The notes under the pieces are model-generated. The model saw only the letters and a list, made by a program, of their open reading frames with translations, did not search any database and was not told the origin of the DNA. From Polytrichum commune (lineage: Eukaryota > Streptophyta > Polytrichopsida > Polytrichales > Polytrichaceae): a stretch of DNA of 64,000 bases. Position numbers and translations under genes: made by a program. Positions 37,191 to 49,982 of this stretch are shown piece after piece (the first letter of the stretch is position 1; the number at the start of each line of letters is the position of its first letter). The stretch is taken from positions 47,616,001 through 47,680,000 of the forward strand of contig OX485804.1 of NCBI GenBank assembly GCA_950295325.1. The letters are read 5' to 3'.

Positions 37191-37464
37191 AGGTGTGCAA
37201 CTACCTCCCGGAGTGAGATGAATGCCTGTGCCAGACTGGTGATGGAGATTGACCATAATTTGTGAACTAGTTGACTCCCAAAACTTGCTCATGCTTGAGA
37301 CTGGTATTCTGCAAGACAAAGATCTCAACACAATTCAGACCCTCACAAAATGCTACAACCGCATGTGATTGCAATTGAGATATAACCATTAATGCACTTC
37401 ATACTTCTGTTAAGATCACCGAATGCTTAAACAATCTGCACTCTGAGTTGATGGGTTGATGAGG

Positions 37465-39190
37465 TCATAACCTGTAGCGTGCGCGCAGTGCCAGGTTGGT
37501 GTTAAACAGTGGCCACTCCCCACGAAGTTCTAAATATGGGTCAGGGTAGAAATGGAAAGCCGCATATTGAGACCGAATCCGCAGTTTGGGCTGAACCTCG
37601 CCACGATCCATCACCACATTGGCACCAAACCCAACATTGAGGTCCCATGGTAGCCTCTCCTCCCCTGTTTCTGGATCCTTGAAATCCCAAATCTGAGAGA
37701 AAAAAATGTGCACTCCACTAAATTAGAACATGCAGAACCTCTCTGTTGCATTAACTGAGACCAATATGTCTTCATAGTAACATCAACCTTCAACCCTAAA
37801 ATTCAGCACTGCAATAAGTGGATTACGAGTACTGCCTATTTCAAGATCCAATACCTAGATCCACAACGTCCAAGGTCTACGAAAATTTAGAATGAATCAT
37901 CTGTGCTCATACAAAAAGAAAGAACAGTGGCGCACTATCAAATACTTCTACCTAGAGAAAGGTGAAGCATGGAGGTGCATAGGACAGGAATGGAGGACTT
38001 TGTCACAGTCAGGCATTCTTTCGTTTCAGATTCCCCTAAACGTTTGTTGGCAGTAGTACAATGGCTACAAGGTAGAGTTATACTACCTATGGCAGAATAA
38101 CTCCTCGAATCCTACTTACTCTGCTCAGGATCATGTTAATATTATGGGGCGTATAGGTTAACCTTTACCCAATCATGCACTGCCATATACTAACATCCCA
38201 GAATACAAGTGACCAGCGCTTCATGTTGAGCAAGTGTTGTTACATTCCCACCCTTCAGGGTTTAATATATTTTCAGTGCTTGATTGATGAAACAAAACAT
38301 CATGCAATAGATACCAAAACCTTTGTGAAGCATGCACAAAGTTTGTCCACGAACTCAAACTTACCAGTAGGAAGATTCTAGAACCCTGGGCATAACATCT
38401 CAAACTGCAATCCACCAGCGTTTTCATGTTGAGCCAGTTTTGTTAAACACCTACCCTTCAGGGTTTGATATATTTTCAGTGCTTGATTGATGTGACAAAA
38501 CAACAAAAAACAACAAAACATCATGCAATGATGCCAATACCTCTCTCAAGCATTTACTCAGCAAAGTTTCTTCCCGGGAACAAACTTATTATCATAGGAA
38601 GATTTCTAACCCTGGCATCACAAGTCCAATTGGTATTTAACCTGCATGAGCTTCAAGCGGGCACCTCCGCCTTGGATTCCATGAAACCAACCCCTGGACT
38701 GCACCGCAGCAATCTGTTGTTGGTCAGAATCATCTTCGTACCCAAGCTCTGAAACCCTAGAAACCTTTCTCCTCCCATTGCTCGCGACTTGCTTCCTCGG
38801 TCGACCAGACCCTCTCATCTGTTGTTGCAATGCAGGACCATCATACCGAATTGCTTGTCGTAAATCCACCCTCAAAATTGTCTGCGAATTTCTAAACACT
38901 CCCTTCACCGCATCGCCCACTCTGTCCATAATGTATTGACCTAAGGTTATGTCCTCCTTGTAGGGTTCCGAATTGAAGAAACGTCTGTATTCGGAATCGG
39001 TGTCATTGTATGGTGAGCTTGAGCTAGGGCCATGCCACCTTTCATTATACTCCGGGTCAGCGTAATTGTTGTTGCTGGCCATTCTGTATCTTGAATCGTC
39101 CTCGTAAGCTCTCTCATCCTCTAATAATTCCTGCTCGAAATCGAACTTTGGCCTCTGAGGCTTCCGTCCGATGTCCTCAGCCAATTCCAT
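37465..39190 (-). CDS. Uncharacterised plant protein, 258 aa, two exons
   Basis: Exon 1 is 39190-38642 (183 codons) and exon 2 is 37692-37465 (75 codons plus TGA), joined in phase 0 across a GT-AG intron. The start is fixed by an in-frame TAG 9 bases upstream. The N-terminal two thirds is charged and probably disordered (EQELLEDERAYEDD, Ser/Tyr-rich), followed by GQYIMDRVGDAVKGVF, which could be a short helix. The C-terminal 75 residues look like an ordered domain: IWDFKDPETGEE, then LPWDLNVGFGANV and alternating polar/hydrophobic strands ending in ALRARYRL. I read this as a conserved plant family but cannot name it. The strand pattern is suggestive of beta-barrel or membrane-associated strands, but this is only an impression. 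No clear transit peptide is visible. It is divergent from DOHH, with starts about 0.92 kb apart. Confidence 0.8.
38214..38620. repeat. Tandem duplication (~200 bp) in the intron of the 258-aa gene
   Basis: Unit 1 from about 38214 and unit 2 from about 38412 share TTCATGTTGAGC, CACCCTTCAGGGTTT, ATATATTTTCAGTGCTTGAT, AAACATCATGCAAT, ATGCCAATACC-like and GGAAGATT..AACCCTGG. Confidence 0.8.
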
Positions 39191-40109
39191 AATTGGCTAC
39201 AGCGGTCCAGAAGCAGATTGTAAATTGAAGGCTAACGATTGATTGACCTCGGATGTCCACACATCCACTCAACCCTTGTAACTCCTCAGAATACCAAAAC
39301 CAGGGCTCCACTCCTCAAATTTGAAATGAGACCATTCGGTAACCCCAAAATTGCTCTGCATTCTTCCAGCCTTCTTTTGTTCGGAACGACTAACTTTACC
39401 TAGACTTAGAAGAGTGATACCTCTTTTGAAAAGGGTTGCAATTGCAGAAAGCAATGATCTCGGAGGCTTTGATGCATGACAGAATAATACACTCGTATGT
39501 GGATTTGAGGGAATTGGTGTGAGAGAGGATGGCGCATGGATGGATGGCAGTGATTCCTTCTGCCGTTATAAATATCCGGGTCTATCCGCGGGCAGGTGTC
39601 CCGGGTACCATTAGGGCGTGTATTGAGGGAACATTAAATAATGAGCACGAATCCAGTTCATTGCCATCGATTAAAATCTAAATTGCATTCGAGTGACCAT
39701 TCAAAAGACCATTCAAAAAGTCGCCAAACTTTTAATTTGAAGTCCCTGCACCTACACTTGTAGCGTATTGATCAAATAGCGGCTACAAATACCCGGCATC
39801 ATTCTCGGGTATGAGTCCGGGTATCATCCTAGTGTATGCTTAGGGAAGGTTGGATACTGAACACGAATACAGTGACATCGAATAACGAAGACTCCATTTC
39901 ATTGCCATTGATCGAAATCTAACTTGCATATGATTGACGATTCAAAAAGTCACCAGACCTTTTACTTAAAGTCCCTAAAAGCTACACTATTACCTACGGA
40001 AGCTCCTGTAGCGTAGAATGTGACATTGATCAACAGGGCATCTGGTTTAGAGAACAACAACTTCTTCGTCGTCATCTGGTGTATCTTTTTGGCAGCAGAA
40101 GAAGAAGCT
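39191..40109. promoter_or_regulatory. Bidirectional promoter region, 258-aa gene / DOHH
   Basis: The start codons of two divergent genes are 919 bases apart, so both promoters must lie here. Most of the space from 39570 on is the duplicated segment of about 240 bp. No TATA box or named element was assigned. Confidence 0.5.
39570..40030. repeat. Tandem duplication (~240 bp) in the shared promoter
   Basis: Units about 39570-39780 and 39790-40030 share CCGGGT..ATC words, GAGGGAACATT / GGGAAGGTTGGAT, AGCACGAATCCAG / AACACGAATACAG, TTCATTGCCATCGAT / TTCATTGCCATTGAT, ATTCAAAAAGTC and GAAGTCCCT / AAAGTCCCT, then TGTAGCGTA. Confidence 0.75.
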
Positions 40110-43100
40110 ATGGAGCCCTTCCTGCAGAAGTGCATGCTTGACCAATCCCTCCCGATAGCTCAGCGATGGCGAGCACTTTTCTCCTTACGCAACCTGAAGG
40201 GGGACGAGGCCCGACAGGCTCTTATTCACGGTGCATTTTGATTTTGATTTGACAAATGACTAAACCTCTTTTTGCAAAAACCTCATTCCACAAATTGAAA
40301 TTCTTATTTGTTCTGGCTGAAAGAACAATTTTTACATAAAACACTCAAAAATATGCTCAAATCTCTCAAACGGCTTGTTGTTCAACTTTGCGTCCAATTT
40401 TTCCATCGCAAGTAATGGATATGAAGACGATGAATTTTTGGGCGGGTTTTGTTGTCCAGCTATGTGTGACAAGTCCAATTTGCTGGCACACGAGGCGGCG
40501 TTTGCGTTGGGACAGATGCAGGATGCGGGCGCCATCCCTGCGCTAACGGCGACCTTACAAGACACGCAGTCCTTCCACCCGATTGTGCGCCACGAAGTAA
40601 GAGCACATACTTCTTTCTTGTGAACGAACTTGTAGAAGAATGCAAGTAGATTCGAGGTGTGAGGGGCTCCAAAATTGCACACGACGACATATTAAAGTTT
40701 TTTGGTTAGGGTTTTTTGAATGGAGAATGACCACAGTCTTGCTTGTGTGTATGATCAAGTTGAGTACTTCTTTCCTGATAAGCGAGTATTTTCCTGTGAA
40801 TGAATTGGTAGAAGAATGCATGTAAATTGGGGTGTGAGGATCAAAAAATTAGGTGCGAGGGGCTCCAAAAATGCACACGGCAACCTACGAAGGTTTTCGG
40901 GATTAGGGTTTTGTGAATGGAGAATGTCTACTGTCCTGTTGGTGGCACAAGGAATTTGAGCAGTGGTTTCCTGAGAAGCGTGTAATTTCTTGTGAATGAA
41001 TTGGTGGAAGCTGGCATGTAAAGTCGGGGTCTGGGGAACCGAAATTTAAGTGAGGGGCTCCTTTTGCACACAATAACCTGGGAAAGTTTTAGAAATTAGG
41101 GTTTTTTGATTGGAGGATGACTACTGTCCAGTTGGTGTGTATGAGTTATCTGAGTAATGCTTCTCTGATAAGCTGAGTACTTTGGTGTGAATGAATCGGT
41201 AGAAGAATGCTTGTGAATCCGGGGTCGGAATAACCAAAAATCAAGTGAGAGGGGCTCCTTCTGCACACGATGACCTACGGAAATTTGTGGGATCAGGGTA
41301 TTGTGAATGGAGAATTATGACTGTCCTGTCCATGCATTTCTTGTATTGGTTTTGCACCTGTTGGGTACACAGGGTAGCTATGTTCAATATGGCAGCATGG
41401 AGGTCTTCACAATTTCAGGGTTGAGACACAGACGTTGCCAAAAGCAGGGTTGAGATCAATACAAATAAGCTCTGCAACAGCACCTTTTGACAACGTTAAA
41501 AGTGGTAGATTGTCAGCAGTATGTATGCAGTATGTATGATTTCTTTACATGTAAGCAGTAGGGTTTTGACAAGACTGGTTCGAAGTGCAGGCAGCAGAGG
41601 CTTTAGGAGCTATTGGAGCTGCAGAGTGTGTTGAGCACTTACAGCAGAGCCTTGTATCTGATCCTGCACCAGAGGTGCGAGAGACTTGCGAATTAGCCCT
41701 TCACCGCATCCAACAAGGTGAAACAGGAAATGAGGAGGATTCTCCCTTTCTATCTGTTGATCCCACTGCACCAGCTTCCTTGGCCTTGTCTGTTGCGGAC
41801 TTGAGGTGAACCTCTTCTGTGATTTGTTTTCCCAGATTTTGTTATGACGATTCTTCTCATTTCCAGCTTCAATGACATTGCGGATTATAATTATCTCCTT
41901 GGTATTTCATAGCCTCTTGAGACATCAGGATATCTCCTGTTTTGCCGAATTTGACATTCGTTTACATACCTTTCTCCCATCATCTGGAGAGAATTCAGGC
42001 TAGGCTCTGTGAATCCTAGACTGATTGTTTAATCGTGGAAAGAAAAGTTTCAGCAGTCCATGCCCGACCTCCTCACAGTGTGCACTTTGTATGCAATTTG
42101 TCGGCAAAGGAAGGTGCTTCTTGACGAGAAAGAGAAAATGCACGAGCGTTATGCTGCCTTATTTGGTCTGCGGAACCGTGGTGGTAGTGATGCTGTCACT
42201 GCCATAGTAGCTGCCTTGAAATGTGAGAGTGCACTTCTGAAGCATGAGGTATGTGTTATCGACATTCTCCTCATCCTTGAAATCAAATTATAGCTGAGAA
42301 GTAATACATGAAGCTTGTAAGAACCGTCCCTGTGAACCAATTCCGAAAATATATTGGTATGCAAAATGCTGAAGGTTGCCTTTATGAGCAGGTGGCATAT
42401 GTGTTGGGTCAACTACAAGACAAAGCTTCAACTGAGGCACTAGTAAACACATTGAAGGATGTGACAGAGCACCCCATGGTTCGCCATGAAGCTGCTGAAG
42501 CTCTTGGCTCAATTGCTGGTACGTGCTTTTATACGATATCATTTATATGGTTGTTTATGAAGATCACAGTGAGGGAAGGGTGTGGGTGGTTCACAGAACC
42601 CTCGTGTGCAAAGTTGAGAAATTCATAATTTTGCGAGGGGCTCTTTTAAGTTATTGGCCTGATGGGTTCTGAATTTTTTTTTAAACTGTGGGCACATCTG
42701 CTCCATTTCTATTCTCCTATTTGAGCGAGTCTCCTTGTTATAGAAGTTGATGGAGAGCCTAATGGGACCCTCAAGTTATCTGTCCACTTTGCAACAAGGT
42801 ATTAGTTGTCCTGTCCTCAATTGTGTACTGTATGCTCTGATGAAGAACTCAGTTCACTGATTATGGTTAATAGTGTGGACAGATGGATACTGTGACTTAG
42901 CCTGTGCAGCCCTATATAGTGTGGCCCACGGTATACATCATCATGCAAGAAAGTGTGCAACCCTAGTTACAATTGTCATACCCCCGTGATATACCCACCT
43001 CCTTCCCCTAGGTGGAAGTCTTTCAAATGCACACTATTTCAATCCAATAGAAAATTTGTACCTACATTGCACCTTGGTTGTTAAACACTGGTTTGCTAAT

Positions 43101-43515
43101 TAGTGTGCACCCACAGTATTATACTCAATGTTTTAGTTTGTAAATAAGCTCAATAATGTGGTCTATAGTATATACCATTATCAGTGTTGTGGTGTGCAGC
43201 AGTCACGATTTCTATTCTATCTTCTCATTGCTATATATTCTGCTGCACACACACGAATATCTGAAGGGGTTGCTTGAATTGGCAGATGAGCAAAGTGTGG
43301 AGTTGCTGAAGGCTTTCCAAGCCGATAATGAGCCGATTGTGGCTCAGAGCTGTGAAGTTGCACTGTGTATGCTTGACTTAGAGCGCCAGGGAAAATCCTT
43401 TGAGGTAGGTTTCTGTAGGCCTCATTGTGGCGGCTATGTGAACTATTAATGTTTAATGTGATCTGAGCATCCTTATATTCAGGTGCTCGAACTGGCATTC
43501 TGCAAGCTTTGCTGA
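40110..43515 (+). CDS. DOHH: Deoxyhypusine hydroxylase (7 exons, 296 aa)
   Basis: HEAT-repeat di-iron monooxygenase that converts deoxyhypusine to hypusine on eIF5A in the cytosol. Exons: 40110-40230, 40460-40596, 41591-41805, 42110-42248, 42392-42518, 43286-43404, 43483-43515. All junctions are GT-AG and the sum is 891 bases, 297 codons with stop. The four His-Glu pairs that bind iron are present at residues 51-52 (AHEAAF), 85-86 (RHEAAE), 203-204 (KHEVAY) and 236-237 (RHEAAE), two in each half of the pseudo-dimer. The linker carries [10 protein letters not shown], typical of the family. The length matches eukaryotic DOHH (about 300 aa). The start was chosen at MEPFLQK because an upstream ATG at 40020 would add an unusual hydrophobic leader; it is open in frame, so the longer form is not excluded. 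Intron 2 contains a four-unit tandem repeat. Confidence 0.94.
40600..41330. repeat. Four-unit tandem repeat (~195 bp) in DOHH intron 2
   Basis: Units start near 40620, 40796, 40991 and 41187 with GTGAATGAATTGGTAGAAG, then GGTGTGAGG, GAGGGGCTCC, GCACACGA, ATTAGGGTTTTTTGAATGG, GAGAATGACTACTGTCC and a TTTCCTGATAAGCGAGTA end. Each unit carries a TTAGGGTTT-like word (unit 4 changed). The first unit begins almost at the splice donor of exon 2. Confidence 0.88.
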
Positions 43516-44295
43516 GTGGCCTAGAAGTGGGGTTTGTGTACCTTATCTGTACATCAAATATCTGTCCTCAATGTAATGTTTGCCAATGTTTGTTCTTTTT
43601 GAAGGTTAGGATTTATGATGCAGTCATAGGTGTTTATTTTATTAATCTAGAATAAAAGTGACATGAACCTCTCCTGAGATGTGCAGCTGGTTATGGGAGC
43701 AGCATAGAGGCAGGAGATTATGAGGAGCTTTAAGCCTTGGAGTGAAGTTGCACAAGATGTCTTCATAGGGAAACCAAGGGGAAGAATATATTTTTATTGA
43801 CAAGGAAATAGGTCAAAGAAAGGCCTATTGATCCTTGTTATTTAGGATTTATAATTGGTGTTATGGCACTGTATTATCATTTACACGATGGAAAGGCTAT
43901 GTAATGTTGATTAGCCAGTGATTTGCCATGGCTTATTTGAGAACACCAGTTTCAGAGATAAGGTTGATCCGAAGATATACACGTTATGATAGATATTTTC
44001 TTGACCGTCATTCTTCATCATTCTTTGCAGTGTCCGATTGTAGTTGTAGGGTCCAAGCTAGAGAATTTCTAGCTGTTTGTATACTACTGTTCTCAAGGTA
44101 CACTGTTGGTCATGCAGCAATAGAAGAAGTCTTAGCTTCTCATCCGCAACAGCCCTACATGATCTCGTTTTCTACTTGTTTGGGAGTTTGTTACTTAGTG
44201 CATTCTATAGCATCTCTAGCATGCTAAAGCATAAATATCTCATAACTATGATATCCTCTGTTATATTGAATCAATTTGCATAGTACCTTTTGCAG

Positions 44296-44451
44296 CTCCT
44301 GCAAGGACATGTGAATCAAGTAGGGGTTGCATCTGATGCTTTCTCAAAGATATTCAGTAAAGTCCCTACAAAATTTGCTAAAGTGGAGACTTTCATTGAG
44401 TTTTGCATACTTCACCTAGACCAGGAGCAAATTAGCCAAGCGGATAAGTAA
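44296..44451 (+). other. Possible coding fragment (51 codons)
   Basis: After a TTTTGCAG there are 51 open codons ending in TAA, with coding-like composition (DAFSKIFSKVPTKFAKVETF, FCILHLDQEQISQ). The upstream exon, if any, was not found. It may be the last exon of an unseen gene or a transposon relic. Confidence 0.2.
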
Positions 44452-44887
44452 ACATCAAAGTGGATTTGTATAAAATTGTCAGGGGCATTTGCAAAACAAG
44501 CGCATTGTCCTGGAAAAATCTTTTTATTCGGCACCTGAACTTCATAGAAAGAACTTCCAAATTTCCAAATGCATGGAATGTGAAGTAGGAGCCATCCATT
44601 TGCAGAAAATACCAGGGAATCCTTAAATCAGTCTGAAAACTTAACTCTCTGGAAGTCAATCTCAAATTCTTACCAATTCCACCATGGCTTTAGGCCAAAT
44701 ACATTTTCCTAACACCAAAGTACCATCTAGACCACGGTAACAAAATATGAAAGAGGGTCGTCTCCCTCAGATCTAAAGGCAAGAGGGAGACAATGCTCAT
44801 GCCTCAGGGGGTTTATCAGAGTACTTTGCTCAAAGGAGATGCAATATCCTAGGTAGTAGTAGGTGAGGGGCCTCATCGGAAATCAAT

Positions 44888-44908
44888 CCCCCCCCCCCCC
44901 CCCCCCCC
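44888..44908. repeat. C21 homopolymer
   Basis: Run of 21 C. Such runs are error-prone in sequencing, so the exact length is doubtful. Confidence 0.85.
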
Positions 44909-45799
44909 AAGCGTAGGAGCCCAAGTGCAAAGGTTCTTATTTCCCCGAAGGCCTTGGAGTGTAAAGAATGTAAAGAATCAAGCTTGATTATATCTAGTAA
45001 TGCCCTCTGAGGAATCAGGTGGAAGGTTTCATGGGATGCAAGACATCCTCCGATAACAAAGAAAAAAATTGCCTGGTTCTTTGCGTTGGTGTTTAGACTT
45101 GTGTTTCATTTGGTTAGTGCGTTAGAATGTGCACCTATTCTTGGCCTTTGAATAAGTAGGAGGCAGTCATAAAACGACGAAGCTTCATCTCACTTGGCAG
45201 ATGAGATACACAATGTGCAAGGAGGCTACATGTTTGGCATTCATACTGTCGAACAGATTATGTGTTGATCATCCTGAGTTTCAAAGACCATTAGATGTCC
45301 GATTTAGGTTGGTGATTCACTTCCTATACATCATTAATCTATGTTACAATTGAAGGATGCTATTAGGTGAATGGGCAGTGTATGTGCTTGAATGGACTTG
45401 GAGCACAAACAACCGAATTGAGCTCAAGCATCCCCACTGGTGTAAGAACGACAACACAGTACACTAACACTTAGCTGTAAACTCCAAGAGCCCGTACCTT
45501 GGAGAAACGTCCAATTCAGTAGAACAACGCTACCACACCACTATGATCAAGACTATGAACAATAGCCTAGATTGACGAAGTAATTGCCTTCCTGACCAGA
45601 ATCAACTCCAGAACCACCACAAAATGAAACAAAACTCCGTAAAAAGCCTTCCAAGATGCCATAACGAAGGAGCCATTTGTGTAGAATTCGTGACAAGCAG
45701 CTGTGACAACCATATCCGTAACAGACATGTAGCCCTTCATCTCCAAATCCATATTCTCCATCGGAAGGTCAGCAATGACAAAGCAACTAAGGTAATTTA

Positions 45800-47400
45800 C
45801 CCTAGTAAATGTTGATGGGGTGGTTTTTGGGGTTGCTCGCCATAGTTTTGTGAATTTGAATATGTATTCTATGGGTGTGGGTTGGGTGGGTTTGGTTAGT
45901 ATAGATGTGTCGTAAAGTTCCAAGATGTTGGATGTGAGGTTTTGACTTAGTTGTTGGTTCCGCGGGGCGGGGGGGGGGGGGGTGGCAAGGGGAAGGATTC
46001 TTTAGTTGTGGATGCATATTATTGATGTATATTGGCTTTTGTGTTGGAGTATGTATTGGGGTCATTTGGGTGTGGGATTATATTTCAAGGTGTTTGGGGG
46101 ATGGTGAGGATTGAGTGCATATCTTTGTGTTATTCTAGGATTTTTTGGGCGTGGTGGTTGCATATGATTATGGTTGTGGTGGAGGGGTCTTCTTTGATGG
46201 CCATTCTTGTCTAGTGGATAGCTTCTATGGTGGATTTTTGGTCTAGTGGGTGGGCTATTTTGACACCCATCCATTTAGAGGATTTTGCTAGTCCAAATGA
46301 GCTGAAGATTATGTTGCAATTTTGTGGCGAGTTGTATTGTTTGAGTTGTGTTGGGCATGTACGAAATGAGGAGTAGTATGATTGTGTGATTTGATAGGCC
46401 TCTATTAGTATGTCTAATGTAGATGGGTTGTGTGGGGTTGGTGGTTGTTGTTGGGGTTGCATTTTTTTGGTTTCTTCTTTGGTAAAATTGTGACGCATCT
46501 TTGAATCAGCCAAAGTATTTTGATGGCAAAGTCTTGTAGGGGTGGTTGGAGGAAGCTAGCCATATGATGCGTTTTATTTTGTGTGAATCTCTCCCACAAC
46601 TATTGGAGTCTTGTGAGTGGGATGGAGACGATGTATGCTCCTATGTGGTCAAATATGTGTGCATCGGGTCTTCGGATTTGGATAGTGGGTTGATATATGT
46701 AGATGTCTCTATCCGGGTTGCATTCTTTGATGTTTAGGGTTAATTGTGGAGCTTCTATAGGGAGTCTGATGAATCTTCAATCTTTGGATTGAAGAAAATT
46801 GACTTATAAGTCATAAGTGGCTAGTGTGTTTTTCATTGTATGTGTCTTGTGTAAAATTATGAAGTAGGAATAGGTTGTGGTCATGGTATGTGTGGAGAAG
46901 TTGGGGTTTCCCACTCATTTGGTGGTGATTGGGGTTGTGTTTCATTGGCATAGGTAGGATTTCTTGATGGCTTGAGCTCCCCATATATCTTTGCGGGAGG
47001 TGGTTTTTGTGTTGATGATGAGATGTATTTGTCTTCCAACATGTTATTTGTCGTTATTGGTGTTTAGAGAATGTGTTCGTTCTTGTAGTGGGGGTGTGGC
47101 TATTGGTTGTGTTGGGGGTGGGAATAGGATTTTAGCTTGCTATAAGGCTTCTTTGATTGGTTTTGGGGGAGGATTTAAATTTGGTTTTGATTTCTTGTGG
47201 AGATAAGATATGTATGTTGGGTGGTTGGGTTTTAGATTTGGGTGATGGTGATGATGTTATAAATGTGGAGTTTGTTGAGGTATTTAGTGATCTATTTTTT
47301 CTTCTCTTGAGAGAGTAAAGTGTATAGCGGTGTGTGTTTCCATGCAATTTCAAGAGGGGTTTGTTGTATTAGGAAATCTTTATTGGTGGTATTTATGAAT
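45800..47400. other. G/T-skewed block without clear gene
   Basis: The plus strand is strongly G+T-rich, the mirror of the 5.88-7.79 kb block. Minus-strand frames are Pro/His/Asn-rich and broken by stops. Possibly a decayed transposon in the opposite orientation; no domain recognised. Confidence 0.5.
45969..45982. repeat. G14 homopolymer
   Basis: Run of 14 G inside a GT-rich block. Confidence 0.85.
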
Positions 47401-49982
47401 ATTTCATTTCATCTTTTTAGTAAAAACATGGTGTAAGTGATGGGTGATCGTGAGCATGTTTGATGGCAAAGTTCGGGGAGGTATTGTGATCCTCCATATT
47501 TAGCAGTGATGTGTTTAGCTAATCCTTGGTAGATTAGTCCTAGGTCGTTGAGTGCATTAACAATTGTTTGCCTATGCAATGGTAAGATATAGTGTATCAC
47601 TTGATGTAAGGTAATTGGCATGAGAAAGAACCATTTTTGCATTTGCAACAGATAATCGACAAATATTGTGCACATTTTGAAGGCGAATCAATATCCGTTT
47701 TGTTGGCCATGTAGCAATCCAAGATATAGTGGTTCACTTTCACGAAAAAATGGGTTTTTTTATTCAAATTGGACCTCCATTATTCTTTGTTTCATCATAG
47801 CACTTTGCTACATAATACTTCCTTCATAAGGTATGTATTACTTTTACTTTGTCTAATACATTGCAATCTTGATTAAGTGGATGTTTCAATCTTTATACAA
47901 TTACATGCGATACAAAATAAAATGGAATTGTCTTAATGTTGTACATCAAACATGTAGTCATGTTGAAATGTTGGAAGTCATATGCTTACCATGTGAAGGC
48001 CATTCTTAATAAATGGAGTGTAAGTGATGCCCATACCATGAGATGCCCATGTAATATTTGCTCAGTCCATGCCTATTGAGGTATTCTAAGAGTTAAGGCT
48101 CACTTGTATTATATGTCTTATTTTAGCCTATATGCACCACCAACAACAATGTTAATCTCATCATGTGGATCAATTGTAGGTGTTATCATTGTGATATAAT
48201 GAACTTTGTGTGTGCACCCTGATTCAAAAGTTTGGTACATATGCATGGTACGATTGTTTGAGAAGAGTGCAATTTCTAAAATCATTATATCTAATAAGTG
48301 CATTATTCTAATCATAGCTTATCCTCGATATGGCCCACTAAAAAGATGTGTTGTTTCAACATCCTATTATGATAAGTGAGGTGGCATTCTCTAACATACA
48401 AGTCCACATTACTATATGTGAATGTATTTCTTTTTTTATTTCATATATGTATTTTTTTGAACATATGACACTACTGTAGGGGCTCTCTATTTTGCCACAA
48501 TAATTACTTTCCTCTCAGATATTGTCACATGTCATGCCCACATTCACTAGAACCACTTCTATCCCACATGGAATCTACATTCTGGCACAAGTAAAGATGA
48601 AATAGAGAACCCTCTATGCTATGTGCTCAAAAAATGCATGGATCAAGAAAAATACATTAACCAAATCGAACATAGTATGTCAAAATCATAGTGGGCCACA
48701 GTAATACTTAGGTGAAATCAGTGTTGCTATGACATGAGGAAACTTACTACTTTGGGCAAATTGTAGATCATGAATGAGGAGTTTTGTAAACAGTATGTTG
48801 CTATCCATTTCTTTGATGTAGTATGGTTGACTGTAATTTCCTGGAAGGAATATTGGAGGTGGAAGTGAAAGAGTGCAACACTGTTAAATTGTGTTAGGTC
48901 CAAATAACAAGGCATACAATGGACCAAGTACAGAAGGTGTTCAGAGGTAGGTAACATTGGCTTGATCATGGAGACATATCCCAAACAAGTGGAGCTACAC
49001 ACTCTAAATGTGGTGTGCGATTTTCACGAAGACTTAACACTCTTTACCTCCATCATTTTTATTAGCCATAACTAATCATTACTCTCATGACTTTCCAAAC
49101 TTTCCTCCCAGCAAGACTCTTATGTGAGCCCAAGGGCATGGCATGGAACTAGAAAGATGGTGTAGACAGTACATAAGGAGATAAAAAATGACATAAATCT
49201 TGAACTGTCCATGTTGTAAGCCGGGTTGCATCTGTGAAGAAAATGCATTTGATCCATCTATCTGCTCATAATCCTCATTCAGTGTGAGCAGGAGGTATCA
49301 ATGCTGTCCTAGCTACAGAATACTATGAGACAGCAGAAGTATAGACAACTTCTTGACCCCAACTAGACAGTTGCAACTCTTCAGCAGTGCTCTCTACGCA
49401 GCCAACTTGTGAGTATGACAGTGCGATTTCACATTCTTCACCCAGCAGATTGTAGTTGCAAGTCTTCACACTGGTATGGGTGGTTGTGATATGAACTGTG
49501 AATACAATGGAGTGGTCTTAACCCACATGCAGACAGGTGAAGGTGTACCAATCAACCTACATCAGAACCACATACGTCAGACGTATCAATGCCGAAGACA
49601 TAGTAACGGAATAGGACTTCCCAATTAACCGACACAGCAAGATTATGTGTCTCTACTGACCTTGTTATCCTCAGATGTAGGGAAAAATCTAATAGCAAGC
49701 AATTGTACTCAGTCATCAAACTTGCAGGACACATTACCCATTAAACAAACAAGACACCTGAGAGACACAATGTAAGTACTATTTAACCTAATAGCCTCAA
49801 TACGAACACCTCTTTTTGAAGCTCCATGGAGAAATAGAGATGGTTTTGTGAGTAATGCAGATACAAACAAGACCAGGTAAAACCTTGGTTTTGAAAAAGG
49901 TCTTGGATGCTGTTGAAATTCATTGGCATACACCTGTGGAAAAAGGTTGCAGAAGCATCAGGCAAGGAGCATACCGAATCAA
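47400..49982. other. Gene-free
   Basis: Nothing recognised apart from the probable 3'UTR of the 131-aa gene at the right end. Confidence 0.5.

Noticed and set aside
40020-40109. Upstream ATG extending DOHH by 30 codons
   Set aside because: The extension is hydrophobic and unlike the family; MEPFLQK matches the usual start position. A longer form is not strictly excluded.
40600-41330. CRISPR-like array
   Set aside because: Units are about 195 bp, diverged along their full length and inside a eukaryotic intron; there are no short repeats with unique spacers.
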